Shown here piece by piece: positions 32,490 through 37,720 of a stretch of 37,720 bases of DNA (position 1 is the first letter of the stretch; each line of letters begins with the position of its first letter). Source of the DNA: UBA4421 sp002470275. GTDB lineage: Bacteria; Pseudomonadota; Gammaproteobacteria; Pseudomonadales; Azotimanducaceae. The translations under genes and the position numbers were made by a program. Location: NCBI GenBank assembly GCA_913052345.1, contig CAJXDR010000024.1, positions 1 through 37,720 on the forward strand, written 5' to 3'. The notes beneath the pieces were generated by a model, which was given only the letters and a program-made list of their open reading frames with translations, ran no database searches and was not told the DNA's origin.

Positions 32490-34426
32490 GGGGCGTCGGC
32501 AGGCCGTGGGGTGACCAGGGGGTAGCGCCTGGGGAATTGATCAAACAGAGTCTTGAGCCCCAGTAGCGTTTCTGGGTCGCCGGCGATCTCCAATTGTCCT
32601 TCGGTGATCAGCTGGGGTGCGTTGGATAGGCCCATCAGCAGGCGCTTAAAGTTAAGCGCAGACAGGGTGAGCGTGGCGTCAGCAGCGTCGTCCAGGCGAT
32701 CTTTGAAGTAATTCAGCACGCTATTTTCAATGACAAGCAGGTAGCTGCAATCGAGATCGCTGAAGTGAAGCTGCAGCCGAATCCGCCTTCCCGCTACGGC
32801 GGCGGGCAAAAGCCGGACGGCCAGGACCTGGAAAAAGTTCTCGATGGGCATGCCCGCAGCGATACCGCCGCTGGCTTGAAACGCTTGGGTCTCAGGTAGC
32901 CCGTGACGAAGTTCCAGGGCGCCGGAAAGGTAGAAATTTCGCCATGGGGCAGACTCCGATTGATAGCCCAACTGTTCTAATGTGTCTGCCAGCAGCGCTC
33001 TGCCCTGGACGTGATCGGGTTCCGCCATGACCACATGGTTGAGTACCTCAGCCACCCAGCGGTAGTCGCCCGCCTCAAAACAGGGTCGGGCCCTCTCTAC
33101 GACCGCATCTGAGCCACCCATAAATTCGAGGTAGCGCCGGGCTTGCTCGATTGGCGGCAGCGGGTGCAGGGACGCGGGGTTGCCATCGAAGAAACCCAGG
33201 TACTTAACATAAACGGCTCTGCTGTTGTGATGCACGGTGCCGTAGTAGTCCCGATTGTAAAATTCCTTGGCCAGGGTCGGGGGGAGCGATAGCTGCTCCG
33301 CGATTTCTTCCTTATTGAAGCCACGATTGGCAAGGCGCAACGTTTGATCGTGAATGTATTTATAGAGATCTCGCTGTTTCTCTAGGTATTCAATGGCGGG
33401 CTCGCGCCCCCAAATCGGCCAGTGGTGTGAGGCGAACTGAATCTCTAGACGATCACCGAAAAGCTCGATGGACTCGTTGATCTGAGCTGACCACGCCAGC
33501 GCGTCCCTGACCTGAGCACCCCGAGGCGTATAGACGTTGTGCAAGTGATGGGAGGTGATTTCCGACATGCACAGCGCCTTAAATCGGGGCAGATAGAAGA
33601 CAAATTCGGCTGGGGCCTCGGTGCCCGGAGTCATCTGAAATTCAATCTCGATGCCGTCTATCACTCTTCGGTCGCCGGTCTGGCAGATGAAATCCGTGGG
33701 AACGAGAAAGCCCGTAGTGCCCATGGATAGGGCAGCCCCGAGGCCGGTGGTGACGAAGCCTCGAGGCGATGGTTCCAGCAGGTTGCCATACATGTAGGTG
33801 GCTCGGCGATTCATGGCGTTGCCGGCCAGAACATTCTCGTTAAGCGATTCGTTGACAAAGTGTTCGGGAGCGATGATTGGCACGGTGCCGTCGGCCACTT
33901 GCTCAGGGCTGACTACGCCAAGAACGCCCGCAAAGTGATCTGCGTGGCTGTGTGTATGCAGGACGGCAACGACCGGACGTTCGCCTAGGTGTGTATTAGC
34001 CAGGGATAGCGCGGCGCTCGAGCTTTCGGAAGAGGTCAGCGGATCGACAATAATCCATCCCGTTTCGCCCTGGATCAGCGTCATGTTGGCAATATCGAAA
34101 GATCTGACTTGATATAGTCCGGGACAGATTTGGTACAGGCCATGATGCTGGGCGTTCAGCTGGGCCTGTCGCCAAAGGCTCGGGTTCACGGTATCCGGCG
34201 CCTCCGCCGCCAGGAAGCTTAACTTCTCAAGGTCATAGGAGACGTCGCCGTCCTCGCGCTGAAGGGTCATGGGATCCAGGCTCGCAATGAAGCCCCGGGC
34301 AGCATCCTCGAAGCTTCGCGTGTCCTCAAAATTCAGTTCGGCCTTGATCCGGCGCTGAGCCTCTCGAGTATGCTCCGAGGCCGCCTTAGGTTGGCGAAGG
34401 GGTTCTGGCAAGGGGTCGTAGGACAT
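32486..34426 (-). CDS. Alkyl-sulfatase, metallo-beta-lactamase fold (SdsA/BDS1 family), apparently cytoplasmic
   Basis: 646 residues. N-terminal MBL domain with the binuclear zinc motif HTHSHADH (157-164), MSEITSHHLHNVYTPRG (family signature carrying a Glu ligand) and ASHHWPIWG (His ligand). A helical dimerisation region follows (YNRDYYGTVHHNSRAVYVKYLG, HVVMAEPDHVQGRALLADTL), then a C-terminal SCP2-like lipid-binding domain (from about 520). This is the architecture of SdsA1, which hydrolyses primary alkyl sulfates such as SDS to alcohol and sulfate. Unlike SdsA1, no signal peptide is visible at the N-terminus, so the substrate should be imported. Start ATG 34426, 22 bp after an AGCS symporter. 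Confidence 0.93.
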   Translation of the reverse strand: MSYDPLPEPLRQPKAASEHTREAQRRIKAELNFEDTRSFEDAARGFIASLDPMTLQREDGDVSYDLEKLSFLAAEAPDTVNPSLWRQAQLNAQHHGLYQICPGLYQVRSFDIANMTLIQGETGWIIVDPLTSSESSSAALSLANTHLGERPVVAVLHTHSHADHFAGVLGVVSPEQVADGTVPIIAPEHFVNESLNENVLAGNAMNRRATYMYGNLLEPSPRGFVTTGLGAALSMGTTGFLVPTDFICQTGDRRVIDGIEIEFQMTPGTEAPAEFVFYLPRFKALCMSEITSHHLHNVYTPRGAQVRDALAWSAQINESIELFGDRLEIQFASHHWPIWGREPAIEYLEKQRDLYKYIHDQTLRLANRGFNKEEIAEQLSLPPTLAKEFYNRDYYGTVHHNSRAVYVKYLGFFDGNPASLHPLPPIEQARRYLEFMGGSDAVVERARPCFEAGDYRWVAEVLNHVVMAEPDHVQGRALLADTLEQLGYQSESAPWRNFYLSGALELRHGLPETQAFQASGGIAAGMPIENFFQVLAVRLLPAAVAGRRIRLQLHFSDLDCSYLLVIENSVLNYFKDRLDDAADATLTLSALNFKRLLMGLSNAPQLITEGQLEIAGDPETLLGLKTLFDQFPRRYPLVTPRPADAP

Positions 34427-34448
34427 GTGGACTCTTTCTCTAGGCGGC

Positions 34449-35855
34449 TTAGGTCAGGTGTTCAGCACGGGCATCGTCATCTGGGCCGGCTTCCAGGGTC
34501 TTGAAGTAGACCCTGGCAGCCTCAATCACTCGGGGCGCAAGCCAAATAGCAGAGAGCATGGTGGGGATGGCCATGAGCGCAAAGGAGCCGTCGATAAGGC
34601 TGACCGCGGATTCGATGGAGACCAGCGCGATAACGACAATGGATCCCACGAATACCCACCGATAGGCATCACGGTAGCGTGTACCGAAGACAAAGCTCGC
34701 GCATTGGGAGCCGTAAAAAGAATAGGTGAAGATTGTGGTTGTCGCGAAGCACAGCACGCAAACAAATATGATCACGGTGCCGATGGGGCCCAACAGAGTG
34801 GTAAAGGCATTGGCCGTTAGGGTGACGCCCTGCGCGGCCTCGCTTTGCCACGTGTCGGCCACCAATATCATTAGAGCTGTGGCGGTGCACACAATTAGGG
34901 TGTCGATAATGGGTCCGATCATAGCCACTAAGCCCTCTCGAATGGGCTCCTTGGTTTTCGCAGCGCCGTGCACTAAGGACTCGGTGCCCATTCCCGCTTC
35001 GTTGCTGTAGGCGCCACGCTGCACGCCATAGATGATCATGGCCAAAAGCCCGCCGCCCGCCACGGCCTCTCCTGTGAAGGCATCGTGCAAGATGCTCGCA
35101 AAGGCTCCGGGGACGGATCCGAAATTCATGATCAGCGCTGCGGCGATGGCCGCTAAGTACATAAGCGTCATGGCAGGGACAAGAATGCGCGCCGTTTTCG
35201 CAATGCGATGCAGGCCCCCGAAGATGACCGCACCGGTTATTCCGGCCAACACAAAGCCGCTCACGAGATTAAAGGTAAAGGGGTCCTCGTCTGCTGGCAG
35301 GAAGCCCTGATCGATAAAGATAAGGTCTCTGATGATCTGAATCAGTTGATTGCTCTGCAGTGCAGGTAAACAGCCGATCAAGCCGACCACGGCGAAAAAG
35401 TAGGCTAAAAAATGCAGGCGTTTGGGCAGGGCTTCGCGGATGACGTACATAGGGCCGCCCTGGAGTTCGCCCTGATCGTCGCGTCCTCGATACATCACGG
35501 CCAGGGAACAGGTGAAGAACTTTGTTGCGATGCCCAAGATCGCGGTCATCCACATCCAAAATATCGCACCCGGACCACCAATTTTAATGGCTAGTGCAAC
35601 CCCTGCTATATTGCCCATGCCGATGGTGCCCGCTAGGGCCGCAGACAGGGCGCTGGCATGGTTGATGTGACCAGGATCATCCGGGTTGTCATATTTGCCT
35701 CGAACGAGGTCTACCGCATGGCCCAGATAGCGGAAGGGCGCGAAGCGCGATCGGATCAAAAAGAAAAGGCCTCCACCCAGCAGAAGGCACAGCAGCCAGG
35801 GGCCCCAGGCAAGTTCTGCGTAGCGTGTGGTGATCAGTTGAATGGTGTCGAGCAT
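34449..35855 (-). CDS. AGCS family sodium:alanine/glycine symporter
   Basis: 468 residues from ATG 35855 (AAGG eight bases upstream); an in-frame start 36 bases earlier has no ribosome site. About eleven hydrophobic segments. Family blocks: LSAALAGTIGMGNIAGVALA (near 70-90), GGPGAIFWMWMTAILG, the family's GGPMYVIREAL, and YGVQRGAYSNEAGMGTESLVHG (near 275-296). Imports small neutral amino acids with sodium at the inner membrane. First gene of a probable operon with the alkyl-sulfatase and esterase, which raises the question of whether it carries a sulfated or taurine-like solute; that is speculation. Divergent from queF. Confidence 0.93.
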   Translation of the reverse strand: MLDTIQLITTRYAELAWGPWLLCLLLGGGLFFLIRSRFAPFRYLGHAVDLVRGKYDNPDDPGHINHASALSAALAGTIGMGNIAGVALAIKIGGPGAIFWMWMTAILGIATKFFTCSLAVMYRGRDDQGELQGGPMYVIREALPKRLHFLAYFFAVVGLIGCLPALQSNQLIQIIRDLIFIDQGFLPADEDPFTFNLVSGFVLAGITGAVIFGGLHRIAKTARILVPAMTLMYLAAIAAALIMNFGSVPGAFASILHDAFTGEAVAGGGLLAMIIYGVQRGAYSNEAGMGTESLVHGAAKTKEPIREGLVAMIGPIIDTLIVCTATALMILVADTWQSEAAQGVTLTANAFTTLLGPIGTVIIFVCVLCFATTTIFTYSFYGSQCASFVFGTRYRDAYRWVFVGSIVVIALVSIESAVSLIDGSFALMAIPTMLSAIWLAPRVIEAARVYFKTLEAGPDDDARAEHLT

Positions 35856-35993
35856 GCTGTTGGCCTTAAATGCTGGGGCAAGAGTAAACATTTAGAGCGC
35901 CGAGCGCACCCAGCGTCTGGGCGTTTCGCTGGTTTGTCCGGTCGGCGCTGGCTATGCTGCCAGAGGTCCGCATCAGTTGAGGAGATTTGAGGA

Positions 35994-36833
35994 GTGAAAG
36001 ACGCCATGGACGATAACCCGGGGCACGGCCCACTGGGTCAGGGTAGCGAATACGTCGATACCTATTCTCCTGAACTGTTGTTCCCCATGTCCCGAGCGCA
36101 GTGTCGTGAGCGGGCCGATGTCACACCCAGGTCGACGTGGTCTGGTGAGGATCGCTGGACCGGTTACGAATTTTCCTGGCTTGATGCCCAGGGTCTTCCT
36201 CGAGTGGTGGCGCTCATTTGTACCGTGCCCGTGACCTCGACGAGCGTTGTGGAGAGCAAGTCCTTTAAACTCTATTTGAATGGCTTTGCCCAGACTCGAT
36301 ATGCCTCGCATGAGGCAGTCCGGGAAACCCTGACCGAAGATCTGAGCCGCGCCTTTGGGGCGCCGGTAGGGATCGAGCTGTTGGCGTTAGACGATTTGGG
36401 CCGTTGGCCCCGGTGCCTGCCGGGGACGAGCCTGGATGATAGGGTCCTTGAGACGCAGCAATATCAGCGGACGGCTGGCCTGCTTGGCCTCAAATCGGGG
36501 CAGGGGGGTATCGTTCATGAACAGCTGAAAACCGATCTTTTTCGCAGCCTTTGCCCGGTAACCGCTCAGCCTGACTGGGCGACAATATGGATCGATTACC
36601 GTGGTCCGGCCATAGATCATCAAGGGCTGCTGGCTTATTTGATTTCTTATCGCCTGCACCAGGCTTTCCACGAGACCACGATTGAACTCATCTTTCAGGA
36701 TATTTTGGCCCACTGCGGCTGCAGCGAGCTAACCGTCTACGGCCTCTTTCAGCGACGCGGTGGCCTAGACATTAATCCCATACGCAGCACCGCAGAAACT
36801 CAGGCTTTCCGAGTGCGCCTGCCCCGGCAGTAA
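35994..36833 (+). CDS. queF: NADPH-dependent 7-cyano-7-deazaguanine reductase QueF (type II)
   Basis: 279 residues from GTG 35994; ATG 36006 is an equal alternative since two GAGGAG elements (35979 and 35989) suit either start. QueF reduces preQ0 to preQ1 in queuosine synthesis, consuming two NADPH. Seen: substrate motif VESKSFKLYLN (86-96), catalytic Cys187 in SLCPVTAQPDW, the common form being CPVTGQPDW, HQAFHETTIELIFQDI, and the C-terminal RRGGLDINPIR. The two-domain length is that of the gammaproteobacterial long type, an aid to taxonomy. Other queuosine genes are not in the window. It ends two bases before the stop of the convergent acyltransferase. Confidence 0.95.
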   Translation: MKDAMDDNPGHGPLGQGSEYVDTYSPELLFPMSRAQCRERADVTPRSTWSGEDRWTGYEFSWLDAQGLPRVVALICTVPVTSTSVVESKSFKLYLNGFAQTRYASHEAVRETLTEDLSRAFGAPVGIELLALDDLGRWPRCLPGTSLDDRVLETQQYQRTAGLLGLKSGQGGIVHEQLKTDLFRSLCPVTAQPDWATIWIDYRGPAIDHQGLLAYLISYRLHQAFHETTIELIFQDILAHCGCSELTVYGLFQRRGGLDINPIRSTAETQAFRVRLPRQ

Positions 36834-36835
36834 GC

Positions 36836-37558
36836 CTAGTCTCGGCGGCTGGGCGCTAGGTTGCTGCGCAGCCAACGCCACCAGGACTTTCCCTGGCGCA
36901 TCGATCGCTCCAGGCTGTCCATTTGATCAGCCAACCCTGGGCCGTCCGCCAATAGGGCACCTCGAGTAACCAGGGTCTTGGAGGCATCGAGTTCGCGAAT
37001 GACCTGAGCGGGGTTGCCGGCCGCAATCACGTTTGCCGGGATGTCGCGCGTCACCACCGAGCCGGCACCAATAACGGCGTTGTCGCCGATGTGAATGCCC
37101 TTGCAGACCGTGGCACCATCACCGATCCAGACATTGTTGCCGAGGACGATGGGCGCCGTTTGCCCGATAGCCTGGGTTCTGTCGTACAGGTCATGCCAGT
37201 CGGCGTCGGTGAGATAGGCTCCTGCCGCCAGCATGGTGCCTTCACCGATGGTCACGCTTGAGGCCGAATCGATGCGCACCCCGGGACAGATCAGCACGTA
37301 GTTCTGAATATCGATCATGCCCTGATAATCGTGCATAGCCCAGGTTGTCAGCCTCACGTTTCGATCGCTGGCGGCAATCACGTGCACCGCATCGCCAAAG
37401 CTGATTTGGCGTCCGTACAGTTTCAGGAACCAGGGTTTCATCATCATGGCATGGGGCCCCAGGGCATCGAGCTGAGGTCGAATAAAGTGGTCGACCCAAA
37501 ATGCTTCAAACTTGCGCTGAAGTATTTTTAGGCTATAGGGGCGATGGTCGTCACGCAT
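36836..37558 (-). CDS. Hexapeptide-repeat (left-handed beta-helix) acyltransferase
   Basis: 240 residues from ATG 37558. The central part shows hexapeptide repeats: ISFGDAVHVIAA, IDIQNYVLICPGVRID, VTIGEGTMLAAGAYLTDADWHD (where the DxDWHD turn replaces the usual TGxHxF), then VLGNNVWIGDGATVCKGIHIG, NAVIGAGSVVTRDIPANVIAAGNPAQVIREL, the typical end of xenobiotic/maltose O-acetyltransferase-type enzymes. The C-terminal 40 residues are Arg/Trp-rich. Transfers acetyl or another acyl group to an unknown hydroxyl or amino acceptor, perhaps an envelope glycan. Trimer expected; cytoplasmic. Divergent from the SRP RNA gene. Stop TAG. Confidence 0.9.
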   Translation of the reverse strand: MRDDHRPYSLKILQRKFEAFWVDHFIRPQLDALGPHAMMMKPWFLKLYGRQISFGDAVHVIAASDRNVRLTTWAMHDYQGMIDIQNYVLICPGVRIDSASSVTIGEGTMLAAGAYLTDADWHDLYDRTQAIGQTAPIVLGNNVWIGDGATVCKGIHIGDNAVIGAGSVVTRDIPANVIAAGNPAQVIRELDASKTLVTRGALLADGPGLADQMDSLERSMRQGKSWWRWLRSNLAPSRRD

Positions 37559-37645
37559 TCTTCATTCCGCCTGGGCAGGAGCCGAGTCAGGGAGCATACC
37601 AAGTAGGAATCTTCGCCTATTTGCTTTAGGATTTCTCCCCCCAAT

Positions 37646-37720
37646 GGTGGCCCACCTAGGCCCCTTGAAGGCGATATGCTGTGAACTCCGCCAGGCCTGG
37701 AAGGGAGCAACGGTAACAGT
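37646..37720 (+). ncRNA. ffs: Signal recognition particle RNA (4.5S-like), 5' part, cut by the right edge
   Basis: The stretch GTGAACTCCGCCAGGCCTGG (37681-37700) followed by AAGGGAGCAACGGTAACAG is the conserved domain IV of bacterial SRP RNA, with the GGAA tetraloop at 37699-37702 and the asymmetric internal loop strands CCGCCAGG and GGGAGCAACGG on either side. The 5' end is estimated at about 37646 from the usual ~50 bases between it and the tetraloop; the 3' strand lies past the window. It binds Ffh and serves co-translational membrane targeting. A weak -10-like TAGGAT (37627-37632) is in a suitable place. In many gammaproteobacteria dnaX and recR follow. Confidence 0.9.

Noticed and set aside
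1..37720. CRISPR arrays, tRNAs, insertion sequences, phage or defence clusters
   Set aside because: No regularly spaced repeats, no tRNA-like cloverleaf end, no transposase or integrase, and no recognised defence gene found on reading both strands.

Overview
The window looks like a chromosomal segment of a free-living, aerobic, probably marine gammaproteobacterium. RdgC, a long (type II) QueF, an LptF-type permease, an AGCS symporter and a short 4.5S-like SRP RNA point to Gammaproteobacteria. The many genes for lipid, sulfate-ester and xenobiotic breakdown resemble OM60/NOR5-like (Halieaceae) or related oligotrophic groups; that placement is inference. Genes are densely packed (no gap over 300 bases), moderately GC-rich by eye, with no phage, IS, CRISPR or tRNA seen.

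Layout. 1-3025 (minus): the N-terminal part of a TonB-dependent receptor with an acidic/His-rich loop, preceded by a small Cys/His periplasmic protein (candidate zinc-uptake pair), then a DUF885 lipoprotein. 3189-5430: a family III CoA-transferase convergent with an MDR oxidoreductase. 5566-7403: an NfeD/SPFH membrane pair and a small unknown protein. 7400-10628 (minus): DUF3429 membrane protein, LptF-like permease, haloalkane dehalogenase and a site-2 protease-type metallopeptidase. 10747-15195 (plus): ELM1-family protein, PhyH-type dioxygenase, NUDIX hydrolase, GPH/MFS sugar-type transporter. 15227-16686 (minus): phosphotriesterase-family hydrolase and a small exported DUF6265-like protein. 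16812-18592 (plus): a DUF7064/7065-like protein and a HAD phosphatase. 18589-21855 (minus): CoA-transferase, enoyl-CoA hydratase, aldonolactone-oxidase-like flavoprotein. 22014-22796: SDR. 22816-27221 (minus): Tat-type aldo/keto reductase, LarC, DUF2141 protein and a carotenoid oxygenase gene interrupted by two in-frame amber codons. 27390-31005 (plus): RdgC, lipoprotein sulfatase, small-molecule phosphotransferase. 31002-35855 (minus): AGCS symporter, alkyl-sulfatase, carboxylesterase operon. 35994-37720: QueF, a hexapeptide acyltransferase on minus, and the 5' part of the SRP RNA gene at the right edge.

How the genes may work together. Most of the content is catabolic: CoA activation (two CaiB/BaiF enzymes), acyl-CoA hydration, SDR/MDR redox steps, dehalogenation, esterases and sulfatases. 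This suggests a generalist degrader of lipids, sulfated organics and terpenoid/steroid-like compounds. Housekeeping genes (rdgC, queF, ffs, lptF) are interspersed.

The strongest unusual signals are (i) the carotenoid oxygenase gene, open in one frame with all four metal-ligand histidine motifs present but carrying TAG at codon 2 and codon 222; (ii) a strong preference for TAG as the genuine stop (20 of 35 gene ends by my count); and (iii) three convergent gene pairs whose stop codons share one CTAG palindrome. No clearly new multi-gene system was identified.
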